Shown: piece after piece, positions 9,822 through 19,404 of the stretch
Layout of the letters: each line of letters begins with the position of its first letter
How positions within the stretch are numbered: position 1 is the stretch's first letter
Assembly (NCBI GenBank): GCA_012517315.1
Contig: JAAYVE010000019.1
Coordinates: 124,001 to 188,000, forward strand
Length of the DNA: 64,000 bases
Origin: Deltaproteobacteria bacterium
GTDB taxonomy: Bacteria; Desulfobacterota; Syntrophobacteria; Syntrophobacterales; Syntrophobacteraceae
Direction: 5' to 3'
Notes under the pieces: generated by a model
What the model was told of the DNA's origin: nothing
Databases searched by the model: none
The model's input: the letters and a program-made list of their open reading frames with translations, nothing else
Program-made: the position numbers and the translations under genes

Positions 9822-10046
9822 GTCGCCCCTCCTAGTTTGATGCGCGAAAACAAGAAATGCACTCCGTCACCTGTCTTCGCTGCGGGAAAAGGAATTTCAC
9901 CCTTGCTCCCGCGATTCCCTGTCGAGGCTCCAATCTTGAAGGATGGCACCAGCAGGCGGACCAGCTCATAGATCGGCCCACTTCCCGAACCCCGACCGGA
10001 TGAGGGAAACTGCGCCTCAAAACGCCATGTGTGCATCCACACAGAA

Positions 10047-10601
10047 TCATTTCATGTACTTGGTGATGTCCGAAGGGAGCATGTTGTCCCTGAAGGTGAT
10101 CTTGCCCTCCTTGTCCACGAGAATAAAAAGCGGGATTCCCTGCACTTGGTAGGCACGGGTCACCCCCCCATTTCCATCGTAAAGAACGGACCACGGCACC
10201 GGGTGCCCTTCCTGGTACTTCTTCAGGCGCTCGAGGGAGTCTCCCCCTCCCACGTTGATGGCCAGGATCTCCAAGTCCTTGGATGCGATTCGCTCCCGGA
10301 TCTTCTTGAGTTCCGGCTTGACCGCCAGGCAATACGGGCACCACGTGGCCCAGAAATAGAGCAGAACATGACTCTCACCCCTGAACTTGCTCAATCTGAC
10401 ATCGTTGCCGTTCAAGTCCTGCAGTTCAAAATCGATGGCAGCAACGTCCTTGCTGCCGGGTTTGAAAAGAGAGTCCAGGATCCCTTTCTCCTGGGCCCAC
10501 AATGAGCGCTGGAACACACTCGACGGGAAGAGCAGAAGCGCAGCCGCGATCAGCCCGCTTGCAGCTCCTGCAAATCGCCTGTGGATCAAAGCAAATGTCA
10601 T
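10047..10601 (-). CDS. TlpA/ResA-like thioredoxin-fold protein, exported
   Basis: A 184-residue periplasmic thiol-disulfide protein. An N-terminal signal peptide or anchor (residues 10-35) is followed by an AhpC/TSA-TlpA fold with the active-site motif ATWCPYC and the cis-Pro region GIPLFILVDKEG. Such proteins reduce apocytochrome c or other periplasmic disulfides using electrons from CcdA/DsbD-type membrane proteins. ATG at 10599-10601 overlaps the stop of the upstream CcdA-like gene (TCAT on the plus strand), and AGGAG lies about ten bases upstream. The pairing with the CcdA-like gene supports the assigned role. Confidence 0.87.
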   Translation of the reverse strand: MTFALIHRRFAGAASGLIAAALLLFPSSVFQRSLWAQEKGILDSLFKPGSKDVAAIDFELQDLNGNDVRLSKFRGESHVLLYFWATWCPYCLAVKPELKKIRERIASKDLEILAINVGGGDSLERLKKYQEGHPVPWSVLYDGNGGVTRAYQVQGIPLFILVDKEGKITFRDNMLPSDITKYMK

Positions 10602-11305
10602 AACCACAATTCTCCTGTCTTGATGAAAAAGTACTCGGCAGCAAATATCATGAGGAGCCCGAAGAACTTCTGGATACGCAACATCCAGACTCCGGAACGG
10701 GGAAGGGAAGTCAACAGCCCAGTGAAGGTCCCCACCAAGATCACCAGTGCCCCCATCCCATAGGCAAAGGCAAAGAGCATTCCAATTCCCCAGAAAAGTT
10801 TGCCCTGTGTAGCGACGATGGTAAGGAGAACTCCCAGAATGGGCGTGGTGCAAGTGCTCACGACCAGCGCCGATGCACCCCCAAGCAAAATGCTGTTGAG
10901 GAGGTCGTGACCGGGCATGTCCTTCACTCGGATGCGGTTAAGGAAAGCAGGGGGAGGCAAGGGAATGGCCCCAATCGTCGCCAGACCGAAAAACAGACAG
11001 ATATTTCCTACAACCAGGTAGGTCCATCGGTTGGTGGTGAGGCTTCCGAACATCTGCCCCGTAAGAGCCGCGAAAGCTCCAAGGAGAGAATAGACGACCG
11101 CCAACCCAAATACATAGAAGAGAGCGAGGACGAAACCACGCCAGCGCCGTCCCTCCGTCTTCCCCCCGATAAAAGCAACCGTGATGGGGATCATCGGGTA
11201 GGAGCATGGAGTAAAGCTGGCGAGAATACCGCCAACAAAAGCAATGACAATGGCCAACGACGGATGTGCTGTCGCCATCCCTTGAAACTGACTCGCAATG
11301 TCCAC
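10598..11305 (-). CDS. CcdA/DsbD-type membrane thiol reductase
   Basis: A 235-residue polytopic inner-membrane protein with about six hydrophobic segments. Two Cys-Pro type membrane motifs typical of CcdA are visible: SFTPCSYPMIPI in the first helix and VVSTCTTPILGV in the fourth. These cysteines carry electrons from cytoplasmic thioredoxin to a periplasmic partner. The overlapping downstream TlpA-like gene is the obvious acceptor, so the two form a cytochrome-c maturation or periplasmic thiol-repair module. Confidence 0.88.
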   Translation of the reverse strand: MDIASQFQGMATAHPSLAIVIAFVGGILASFTPCSYPMIPITVAFIGGKTEGRRWRGFVLALFYVFGLAVVYSLLGAFAALTGQMFGSLTTNRWTYLVVGNICLFFGLATIGAIPLPPPAFLNRIRVKDMPGHDLLNSILLGGASALVVSTCTTPILGVLLTIVATQGKLFWGIGMLFAFAYGMGALVILVGTFTGLLTSLPRSGVWMLRIQKFFGLLMIFAAEYFFIKTGELWL

Positions 11306-11328
11306 TGGTTTCCTTTCTGTTCCGCTCC

Positions 11329-12084
11329 TTATGAGGAAGGCGTCAGTTGGCGAAGGACTCTGATGCTGTTCAGATCCTTCTGAATGAGCCCTTTCACCCA
11401 GTGAACCAGGACTTCCAGGAGTGCTCTCTGTTTCTCCCGGGTGAAAAAAAGCCGCCAGACCGTAGGGAGCGGAAGTTCACGGGACCTGCGTATGAGAATC
11501 ACCGTCCCCAGATCCAGAGAGATTTCACCCTTATCAAAACTCCGATGGTCAGGGCAATAGAAGACTCCATCTTTCACCGTCCACCACCACCGCGTCGCCT
11601 CCGACACCCGTCTTCCGCAGCGACAACAGGCATCCATTGCAGGAAGATACCCCATAATGTGCAGAAACCGAAACAGGAACAGCAGCAGTACGTTAAGGGG
11701 CTCCCTGTCTTCCGACAACCGGCCGTAGGTCTCTTTCACAAGGAAAAACAGGGGAGTGTTGGGCTCCCCTTCGGGCACCATTTCCAGCACGAGCTCGGTG
11801 ACGAGGGCTGCGTAACCCCACCTTTCCAGGTCGTCCCTGAGGGCGAGAAACGGCTCTGCTAGCCTGCTCGCTTCAATCCAAATGCGTCCTCTCCTCTCCA
11901 CATATTTCATGTGCACGACGCTGAACGTCTCAAATGAGTGTGCAAACCGTTCGCGACTCTTACGCGCACCCTTGGCAACCCCCCTGAGGCAGCCGTTTTC
12001 CTGATCGAAAAAACGAATGAGGCGATCCGATTCTCCGTGATCCTTCGCGGAGAGGATGATCGCCTCGGTGTGAGTAGTTTTCAT
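11329..12084 (-). CDS. recO: DNA repair protein RecO
   Basis: A 251-residue recombination mediator that helps RecR load RecA on SSB-coated DNA. The OB-fold N-terminus reads TEAIILSAKDHGESDRLIRFF and GVAKGARKSRERFAH; the helical C-terminal domain contains a zinc-finger-like CCRCGRR plus a later Cys (FYCPDH). Length is normal. It lies between the CcdA-like and rodZ-like genes on the same strand. Confidence 0.93.
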   Translation of the reverse strand: MKTTHTEAIILSAKDHGESDRLIRFFDQENGCLRGVAKGARKSRERFAHSFETFSVVHMKYVERRGRIWIEASRLAEPFLALRDDLERWGYAALVTELVLEMVPEGEPNTPLFFLVKETYGRLSEDREPLNVLLLFLFRFLHIMGYLPAMDACCRCGRRVSEATRWWWTVKDGVFYCPDHRSFDKGEISLDLGTVILIRRSRELPLPTVWRLFFTREKQRALLEVLVHWVKGLIQKDLNSIRVLRQLTPSS

Positions 12085-12140
12085 CGCTTTGGATGGTCCA
12101 GGGTTCGAGGTCCCCGGCTCAAAGGCGGTTCAGAAGGTTC

Positions 12141-13091
12141 TTAACGGTTATCGCCGGGGAGCTTGAATCGAAGCACTGATCCGGGTTTCGCAGAGAACCC
12201 GAGAGGCTCTCCGTCCCACATCATTCGAACCCCACCAGCATTTCCAATCACCACTTGCACCCTCTCGTCCGCCTCCCATTCCCGTTTGTCTCCCGGACGC
12301 AACAAGACGTCCTGAGCGTTCTTGCCGTCCACTGCCACTCGAACCCATGTCTCCTGGTGCGCCTCAACAGCGAAACGATGCTGTTTTCCATTTTCGTGGG
12401 TAGCTGCAACCGGCGTCTCTTCCGGAAGCACCTCGGAAGGGCTGGCGGCCACCACCGAGGGTTTGTTCACCGAAGTCTCCTCGGCCGCTCTCTGCGCCGC
12501 AGGGCCAGGCTCCGTGCCGGAGACTCGCCTGCCGTCATCCGGGATCACCTGGCTCTTGGACTCCACTTTAGGGGCCGTGACATCGGGGACGGTGGATGGG
12601 TTTCCCTCCACTCCCTTCTGCGATTCAGGAAGATCAGAAGGGAGTTCCTGCTGAACGTAAACGCCCGTGTGCACGTTCTGCTCCAGGGACTGTCGCTCGT
12701 ATCTCTTCCAAAGCCAAGTCCCCCCATAGATTCCTCCCGCTGTGGCGATCAAGAGGAAGAGGACCGGCAACACACCGATGCGCCGCTTTCTCTGGAGAGC
12801 CTTGACCACGTTGCGGTGCTTTTGAATGCCCCGGTCCTGCACGTCACAGGCATGGATCTCCGCTGCGTATTTTTCCAGGAGTGGGTCAGGGTCGATGCCG
12901 AGTACGGAACAATATGCACGTATGAAGTTGCGAATGAGCAAAGACGTCCCAATTTGCCGGTACTCCCCCCTTTCGAGCAATTCAAGCATCTCCACGCTGA
13001 CCAGGGCCTGCTCCGACACCGCCCTGAGAGAGAGCCCCTGGGAGACGCGTTCCGACCTGAGGGTTTCCGATAGTTCGTTCATGGAATTCAT
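12141..13091 (-). CDS. RodZ-like cytoskeletal/HTH membrane protein
   Basis: A 316-residue protein with the RodZ layout: an N-terminal HTH_25 domain (LSETLRSERVSQGLSLRAVS, residues 6-75), a basic juxtamembrane patch (QRKRRIG), one transmembrane helix (about 108-127), a Pro/Ser/Glu-rich periplasmic linker (about 140-235) and a C-terminal DUF4115 beta domain (WVRVAVDGKN ... LRPGDKREWEADERV). RodZ links MreB filaments to the wall synthesis machinery. An ATG three codons later (13082) is an alternative start. No mreB gene is in the window. Confidence 0.85.
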   Translation of the reverse strand: MNSMNELSETLRSERVSQGLSLRAVSEQALVSVEMLELLERGEYRQIGTSLLIRNFIRAYCSVLGIDPDPLLEKYAAEIHACDVQDRGIQKHRNVVKALQRKRRIGVLPVLFLLIATAGGIYGGTWLWKRYERQSLEQNVHTGVYVQQELPSDLPESQKGVEGNPSTVPDVTAPKVESKSQVIPDDGRRVSGTEPGPAAQRAAEETSVNKPSVVAASPSEVLPEETPVAATHENGKQHRFAVEAHQETWVRVAVDGKNAQDVLLRPGDKREWEADERVQVVIGNAGGVRMMWDGEPLGFSAKPGSVLRFKLPGDNR

Positions 13092-13175
13092 TGGGTCAGC
13101 ACTGTCGTCTTTCTTGGTTCACCGCCATCACGTCACAACGTTTCCATCGCTACATGGGGCAAGGTTCGAACCGGG

Positions 13176-14144
13176 CTAGAGACTGATTTCGATAAATGCC
13201 TTGGATTCCAGTTCACGGGCCCACTCATCCAGACGCTTGCTCAACTCCTGCTGGTAAAGCATCCGGCGTACGGCTTCCCGGTTCCCTCCATCCCCCGAAA
13301 TGATCCGTTCCTTTTTCACATCGGTCACTTTGAGGATGTAAAAGCCCTGTGGCGTTTTCACAAGTTTCGAGATCTCATTGTTGTCGAGCCCTCGAATGGC
13401 CTCCTGGATGAAAGGGGCCAGTTCATCCGTCGCCACGTAGCCGATGTCTCCGCCCTCGCCCACCGCCGGTCCCTTGGAATGTTCCCGGGCCAGCTTTGCA
13501 AAATCAGCCCCTTGCTTCAACTTCTTGTGCAGTTCATCGCCAAGCTTCTCCGCTTCCTCCACCTGCTTGCCACCACCCCCGGAAGGAATGGGCAGGAAGA
13601 TCATGGAGAGTCTGCGTCGCTCCTTGGTGCCCGAAATCTCCGCGCCCTTTGATTTCAGAGCGTTATCCACCTGTTCATTAGTGATGATGATTTTTGACTT
13701 CAAAGCCCTTTCCACGAGTCGCGAGCGCTCCATTTCCCTCTTGATCTCTTCCCGAAACTGCGGCAGGGTCTGCCCCGACTGCTGGAGCACCTGGCTGAAC
13801 TGAGCATCGTCAAAACGGTTTTCTTTCTTGATCCGCTCAATCGTCTCGTCCACCTCGCTCTGACTCACCACGATCTTGAGACGTTTGACCTCCTGATCCG
13901 CAAGACGCTCGCGCACCAACTGCTGAAGCACCTGTTTTTCCAACTGTGCCTTCGTCTGTGGATCATCCAACCGCACTTCCGGGGATTTCTGGAGCATCCT
14001 CTTGATGGTGTCCTGCACTTCGCTGTAGAGAATGATGTCCCCATTGACCACTGCAACAATCCGGTCGAGCTTTTCGGCCCGGATCGGGACACCCACGAAA
14101 AGGAGACAACACAGGAACAACAAAGCCTTACACAGTCTAGGCAT
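13176..14144 (-). CDS. SurA-like periplasmic peptidyl-prolyl isomerase
   Basis: A 322-residue exported chaperone/isomerase. A signal peptide (residues 1-22, LLFLCCLLFVGVPIRA) is followed by a SurA N-terminal helical domain starting LDRIVAVVNGDIILYSEV, then one parvulin PPIase domain (about 180-285: ADFAKLAREHSKGPAVGEGGDIGYV ... TPQGFYILKV) and a C-terminal helix. E. coli SurA has two parvulin domains; this one has a single domain, as is common in this phylum. The protein likely helps outer-membrane proteins fold. The ATG has GGGGGGGAG upstream. It lies just before mfd. Confidence 0.88.
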   Translation of the reverse strand: MPRLCKALLFLCCLLFVGVPIRAEKLDRIVAVVNGDIILYSEVQDTIKRMLQKSPEVRLDDPQTKAQLEKQVLQQLVRERLADQEVKRLKIVVSQSEVDETIERIKKENRFDDAQFSQVLQQSGQTLPQFREEIKREMERSRLVERALKSKIIITNEQVDNALKSKGAEISGTKERRRLSMIFLPIPSGGGGKQVEEAEKLGDELHKKLKQGADFAKLAREHSKGPAVGEGGDIGYVATDELAPFIQEAIRGLDNNEISKLVKTPQGFYILKVTDVKKERIISGDGGNREAVRRMLYQQELSKRLDEWARELESKAFIEISL

Positions 14145-14176
14145 GCACTCCCCCCCGCCCTCCGTGAATTCGTAAC

Positions 14177-17100
14177 CTACTGAATTGACTTGACATCACT
14201 AGCATGTTCCCAGCACTCTTTCAAGATGCTTTTGAGCTTGGCCACTTGTTGAGACGGGTCTCGAGCCCAGACTTCCACGCGCAGTTTGCGGTCGCCTGTG
14301 AGGGATACATTGCATTTCTTTCCTTCCAGGAAAAACAGGAAACCCGGCAGATCGGCCGTGGGTGCAAAGGTAAGAAGAAAACCCTCTGACTCGGTGTCGA
14401 CTCGGACGATCCCCAATCGCTTCAAAATAAGGCGCGTTTTCGCCATCAGGATCAAATTCGCGGCCGCCGCCGGAAGCGGTCCGTAGCGGTCTCTCCACTC
14501 CATCACCAAGTCGTCCACCGCGGATTCATCGGAGGCGGTAGCCAGCCGCTTGTAGGCGATGAGCCTCTGGTCGGTGTCGGAGATGAAACTCTCGGGGAGA
14601 AAGGCTGCCATATCGACGTTGATCTCCGGATCCACGACCTCGGACTCGGTTCTCTCCCCCTTCAATCGGCTCACTGTCTCTTCAAGGAGGTCCAGGTAGA
14701 GCTCATAGCCCACCGCGGCGATGTGCCCCGACTGAGCGGAGCCGAGAATTGTTCCGCCCCCTCGGATCTGAAGATCGTTCATGGCAATCTTCAGGCCGGC
14801 TCCCAGTTCGCTGAAGTCCAGCAAGGCCCTCAGCCGTTTCCGGGCATCCCGGGTGATGAGATTCTCACCAGGGACCAGGAGGTAAGCGTAGGCTTGTTCG
14901 CTGGATCGCCCCACCCTCCCCCGCAACTGGTAGATCTGGGCCAGCCCAAATTTGTCCGCCCGGTTGATGACAATCGTGTTGGCGGCGGGGATATCCAGGC
15001 CGGACTCAATGATGGTGGTGCACACCAGTACATCCGTCTTCCTGGCAATAAAGTCGAGCATGACCCTTTCCAGTTCTCGCTCCTTCATCTGTCCGTGAGC
15101 CACGGCGATTCGTGCCTCCGGAACGAGCTGACCGAGCATCGCCGCCATTTGATAGATGGTCTGCACGTGATTGTGCACGAAGAAAACCTGCCCCCCCCGT
15201 TTGATTTCATTGTAGATAGCCTCCTGGATGGTGAGTTCCTCGTACTTGCAAACTCGCGTCTCGATGGCTCGACGGTCCTGGGGCGGCGTCTCGATGGTGC
15301 TCAGGTCCCTTATCCCGGCCAGGGACATTTGCAGCGTCCTGGGTATGGGCGTGGCGGTCAGTGTGAGAACGTCCACTGCCACCCTCATCCGCTTGATCTT
15401 CTCCTTGTCCTTGACACCGAAACGATGTTCTTCGTCAATGATCAGCAGACCGAGGTCCCTGAACTTGACGTCCTTTTGCAGCAGACGATGGGTGCCCACC
15501 ACCACGTCGATGGTTCCCTTGACCAGTCCCTCCAGGATCTGCCTCTGCTGGGCCTGTGTCTTGAAGCGGCTGAGGGAAGCCACGTTGACGGGAAAGCCAT
15601 CCAAGCGTTCCAGGAAAGTTTGATAGTGCTGTTCCGCCAGCACCGTCGTGGGCACGAGAACCGCAACCTGCTTGCCCTCGATGACCGCTTTGAATGCGGC
15701 ACGAAGAGCCACCTCCGTCTTGCCGTATCCCACGTCCCCACAGATGAGGCGATCCATGGGACGTGGTGAGGCCATATCTTCCAATACGTCCTCAATGGCC
15801 CTGGTCTGGTCTTCCGTCTCCTCAAAAGCGAACTTCGCCTCGAACTCCCTGAAATATCGATCGGGGGGTGAAAACTGATAGCCGGCTTTGACCTGCCTTT
15901 CCGCATAAAGACTGAGCAATTCCTCGGCAATCTTCTCCGCCGATTCCCGCGCCTTCTTCTTCGCCGCTTCCCAGGATTTCCCCCCCAGTTTGTCCACTCG
16001 AGGATCTCGCCCTTCGAGACCCAGATATTTTTGAACCTTCTGGAGCTTGTCCACCGGAACGTACAGGCGATCACCATCCAGGTATTCCAGCAGGAGAAAA
16101 TCGCTTTCCATCCCCCGGAGCTTCAGGTGCACCAGTTCCTTGTACACGCCGATACCATGGTCCACGTGCACCACATGATCACCCACATGCAAGTCCTGGA
16201 ACGAGTTGAGAAAAATGCCGGCAACCGGTTTCTTCCCGCGCCTTTTGGGCCTGTGGCCGAAAAGTTCTTCTTCGGAGACAATCACGAGACGCTCCGCCTC
16301 CCATGCGAACCCCTTCTCCAAGGCCCCGACCATGACTTTCACAACGGGCGCGTCAAAGGACTCTTCCCCGAAGGGCAGATCTGTCACCATGGAATGCACC
16401 CCATAGCCCTCCAGGAGCTCGTGGAGCCTCCTGGCCTGCTCCCTGTGCCTACACATGAGGTAAGTCCTCATTCCCTCGTTGAGCCAGTCTGTCAGCCGTT
16501 GCGCAACAGGCTCCAGAAGATGCTCCTTTCGGGAATAAGATTGAACCGCGCGCACTAGGTCCTCGTGAGACCTGCTTCCGAGGCGGACGACCGGCAGTGA
16601 AAACCCCGCCCCCCCCGAGCCGTTGATTTGCAAGGTCTGGAATTGACCCACTCTATCAAAGACATCCTGGGGAAACAGGAAAAGGTCCGAAGGGGGTCTT
16701 CTCCATTCATGGGGGGAGAAATCCTCTTCCCAACGTCGTTGGGCATTCCAGGCGTGTTCCTCGACTCTCCTTGTCACTTCGTCCATATCTGAAAAGACCA
16801 GCACTGTGCCCGGTTCCAGGTAGTCGAAGAGAGTGGCCGTCTTTTCGAAAAAGACAGGGAAGACCGTTTCAAAAGCCTCCAGCTGGTGCCCTTCCTGCAG
16901 CTTTTCAAGCCATTCATTGGCCGCCGCCACCGTCAGATCCTCTCTCTTGACAGCTTCGTAAACGGCATCTTGGGCGCGTTTCCTGGCTTCAGCGTCGAAA
17001 ATGATCTCACAGGCCGGAAGAAGGATCACGTCCGAGAGAGTCCCCATGGAACGCTGGGAACTGGGGTGAAAAAGACGGACGGATTCCAGTTCATCCCCGA

Positions 17101-17719
17101 AGAACTCAAGACGGATAGGCCATCGGTAGAGGGGTGCGTAAACATCCATCACGCCTCCCCGCCGGCTGAAATCCCCGTATTCCTCCACAAGGGGAACACG
17201 AAAATATCCCCTTTCCACCAGGGTGCGGCACAGGGACTCCACATCCAGTTCCTCACCGGGAATCCTGTACTCCAGGTTTCTTGTGAGGACCTCGGGGGGG
17301 ATCACCCGCTCGCAGAGTGCCAAGGCGGAAGTCACCACGACGGTAGGCGGCGATGATGCCCTCAGGGCGTAAAGCGCCTCAAGGCGCCGGGCCGTGGTTT
17401 CCGTTTTTCCCAGCAACTGAGCACTGTGGCTGGTTCGCGATGGCAGGAACCAGACCTGCCGTTTCACGGGGGAAGTCGGCACATAACGGTCCCCGCCACA
17501 GAAGAAGGTCAGCAAATCTGCCAACTTCTCCGCTTCTCGATCTGAAGAAGCGACGAGCAGAAACGACGTGCGATGTGTCCTCAACGAGCAGGAGAGGAGA
17601 TAAGCCAGGGCACCCGGCTCGACGCCGGTCAGCCCGAGGGAGTCCTGTGTACCCTCCAGCATGTTCAGGATGGTCCGTGAATCGCACTTCCAGGACTCGG
17701 AAACGAATCCCCGCTCCAT
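14177..17719 (-). CDS. mfd: Transcription-repair coupling factor Mfd
   Basis: A protein of about 1180 residues that removes stalled RNA polymerase and recruits UvrAB. Visible in order: a UvrB-like N-terminal module, the CarD-like RNA-polymerase-interacting domain (VGDHVVHVDHGIGVYKEL), the SF2 translocase with Walker A GDVGYGKTEVALRA, the DEEHRFG box and the TATPIPRTLQMS motif, and a C-terminal TRCF domain. Start choice is unsure: TTG at 17752, a GTG three codons later, and ATG at 17719 are in frame, none with a strong Shine-Dalgarno site; the ATG is used. It is divergent from selA. Confidence 0.95.
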   Translation of the reverse strand: MERGFVSESWKCDSRTILNMLEGTQDSLGLTGVEPGALAYLLSCSLRTHRTSFLLVASSDREAEKLADLLTFFCGGDRYVPTSPVKRQVWFLPSRTSHSAQLLGKTETTARRLEALYALRASSPPTVVVTSALALCERVIPPEVLTRNLEYRIPGEELDVESLCRTLVERGYFRVPLVEEYGDFSRRGGVMDVYAPLYRWPIRLEFFGDELESVRLFHPSSQRSMGTLSDVILLPACEIIFDAEARKRAQDAVYEAVKREDLTVAAANEWLEKLQEGHQLEAFETVFPVFFEKTATLFDYLEPGTVLVFSDMDEVTRRVEEHAWNAQRRWEEDFSPHEWRRPPSDLFLFPQDVFDRVGQFQTLQINGSGGAGFSLPVVRLGSRSHEDLVRAVQSYSRKEHLLEPVAQRLTDWLNEGMRTYLMCRHREQARRLHELLEGYGVHSMVTDLPFGEESFDAPVVKVMVGALEKGFAWEAERLVIVSEEELFGHRPKRRGKKPVAGIFLNSFQDLHVGDHVVHVDHGIGVYKELVHLKLRGMESDFLLLEYLDGDRLYVPVDKLQKVQKYLGLEGRDPRVDKLGGKSWEAAKKKARESAEKIAEELLSLYAERQVKAGYQFSPPDRYFREFEAKFAFEETEDQTRAIEDVLEDMASPRPMDRLICGDVGYGKTEVALRAAFKAVIEGKQVAVLVPTTVLAEQHYQTFLERLDGFPVNVASLSRFKTQAQQRQILEGLVKGTIDVVVGTHRLLQKDVKFRDLGLLIIDEEHRFGVKDKEKIKRMRVAVDVLTLTATPIPRTLQMSLAGIRDLSTIETPPQDRRAIETRVCKYEELTIQEAIYNEIKRGGQVFFVHNHVQTIYQMAAMLGQLVPEARIAVAHGQMKERELERVMLDFIARKTDVLVCTTIIESGLDIPAANTIVINRADKFGLAQIYQLRGRVGRSSEQAYAYLLVPGENLITRDARKRLRALLDFSELGAGLKIAMNDLQIRGGGTILGSAQSGHIAAVGYELYLDLLEETVSRLKGERTESEVVDPEINVDMAAFLPESFISDTDQRLIAYKRLATASDESAVDDLVMEWRDRYGPLPAAAANLILMAKTRLILKRLGIVRVDTESEGFLLTFAPTADLPGFLFFLEGKKCNVSLTGDRKLRVEVWARDPSQQVAKLKSILKECWEHASDVKSIQ

Positions 17720-17795
17720 GTCAACCCGTCGCTGTCCGCCCACCCTTTTCAAAATCCGACTGTTTCAGTCATTGCAATTTCGGTGAAAAAAAGCA

Positions 17796-17823
17796 TTTGT
17801 CTCAAGAGGCAAAAACATATAAG
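17796..17823 (+). promoter_or_regulatory. Weak putative promoter for selA
   Basis: TTTGTC at 17796-17801 and TATAAG at 17818-17823 with a 16-base spacer, in the AT-rich divergent region between mfd and selA. The -35 match is poor. Confidence 0.25.
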
Positions 17824-17955
17824 CAAATTGGTGTCTTAAGGAAAGCCCGCGATGCCTCTTTTGCCCCTGGGAGTCCGGTTTCGATCTGGCGGGCCGTTCC
17901 ATAAAGAGAGAAGATCGATCTCACACCCATTCCTCACACGAAGGACACTGGATTC

Positions 17956-19404
17956 ATGACAGGCACGCCGAGTCAGGAAGTGCTGAGAAAACTGCCGGGT
18001 GTGGACAGAATCCTCCAGTCGCCCGGCATGGAGGACATTCTCAACCGTTACCCGCGCCGACTCGTCGTCGAAGCACTCAGACAGGTGCTCGATGCCAAGA
18101 GAAAAGAAATTCTATCCGATTGCGGGAATGCATCAACGATGAACCTGGAATTCGCTCATATCATCACCCTGACCGAGGAAAAACTCGAAGCCCTCACTGA
18201 GCACACCCTGATCCCTGTCATCAATGCCTCGGGCATCATTGTGCACACGAACCTCGGGCGCTCCCTCCTGCCGCCGGATGCGATGGAGCGCCTCCAGCTC
18301 ATTTGCCAAAGCTACAATAACCTGGAATACGATCTCGAAAAAGGGCAAAGAGGATCCCGGTACGTACACGCCGAGGCCGTCCTGTGCGAACTGACAGGGG
18401 CCGAGGCGGCTTTGGTGGTGAACAACAACGCAGGTGCAGTCTTTCTCGCACTCAACACTCTCGCCCAGGGGCGTGAAGTGATTGTCTCAAGGGGTCAGCT
18501 TGTGGAAATCGGGGGATCCTTCAGGATTCCCGATGTGATGCGTGCAAGCGGGGCCATCCTTCGAGAGGTGGGTTGCACCAACCGCACGCACGTGGGCGAC
18601 TATGAGGCGGCAATCAACGATTCCACCGCCCTCCTCTTGAAGGTCCACACGAGCAACTACCGCATCATCGGATTCACCGCGGAGGTACCCCTGGAGCAGC
18701 TTGTGGCCTTGGGGAGGGAACGCGGCCTGATGGTGATGGAGGACTTGGGAAGCGGTTGTTTCATGAACCTCGACACGTTCGGTCTGCGGGGGGAGCCTAC
18801 GGTCAAGAGCACCGTCGCCCAGGGGGTCGATGTGGTCACCTTCAGTGGAGACAAACTGCTGGGGGGTCCTCAGGCGGGGATCATTCTTGGGAAGAAGGAA
18901 CTGATCAAACGCTGCAGGAAAAACCCGCTTACCCGGGCCCTGAGAGTGGACAAGATGACCCTGGCCGCCCTCGAGGCCACCCTCCGCCTATACCGGGACG
19001 AGTCCCTGGCCATGGAGAAGATACCCACCCTGCGCATGATTGCAACGCCGCCCGAGGTCGTCAGGGCAAGGGCCGAAGAACTCGCCAAGGTGCTGAACCG
19101 GCGCAATGGAGACGGTGCTTTTCAGTTCACGGTAGAGCCTTGTTTTTCGCAGGTGGGAGGAGGCGCACTGCCGGGGGAGGATCTGCCCTCCTTTGCCGTC
19201 TCCGTCAGCTCCAACAACTTGAGCACCAGGTCCATCGAATGGAGACTCCGAAACAACAGACCGCCCATCATCGGCCGGATCGAATCCGACCGATTCCTCA
19301 TGGATGTGAGGACCCTCCAAGAGGAAGACTTCCCTGTGATCGAGGGTGTATTCAGCAAGATTTTTTCGACGGTGGATATAGATTCGGACGTCGGGCGTCT
19401 ATAA
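17956..19404 (+). CDS. selA: L-seryl-tRNA(Sec) selenium transferase
   Basis: A 482-residue PLP enzyme that converts seryl-tRNA(Sec) to selenocysteinyl-tRNA using selenophosphate. Typical motifs: LIPVINASGIIVHTNLGRS, VVNNNAGAVFLALNTLA, VMEDLGSGC and the PLP lysine in FSGDKLLGGPQAG. Length fits the family (about 460-480). It implies that the organism makes selenoproteins, although selB, selD and tRNA(Sec) are not in this window. Its 3' end overlaps the convergent histidine kinase gene by six bases. Confidence 0.96.
   Translation: MTGTPSQEVLRKLPGVDRILQSPGMEDILNRYPRRLVVEALRQVLDAKRKEILSDCGNASTMNLEFAHIITLTEEKLEALTEHTLIPVINASGIIVHTNLGRSLLPPDAMERLQLICQSYNNLEYDLEKGQRGSRYVHAEAVLCELTGAEAALVVNNNAGAVFLALNTLAQGREVIVSRGQLVEIGGSFRIPDVMRASGAILREVGCTNRTHVGDYEAAINDSTALLLKVHTSNYRIIGFTAEVPLEQLVALGRERGLMVMEDLGSGCFMNLDTFGLRGEPTVKSTVAQGVDVVTFSGDKLLGGPQAGIILGKKELIKRCRKNPLTRALRVDKMTLAALEATLRLYRDESLAMEKIPTLRMIATPPEVVRARAEELAKVLNRRNGDGAFQFTVEPCFSQVGGGALPGEDLPSFAVSVSSNNLSTRSIEWRLRNNRPPIIGRIESDRFLMDVRTLQEEDFPVIEGVFSKIFSTVDIDSDVGRL

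Noticed and set aside
17788-17817. Hairpin plus seven T on the minus strand in the mfd leader, resembling an attenuator.
   Set aside because: The stem is short with a mismatch and a near-zero loop, so it would not form a stable terminator.
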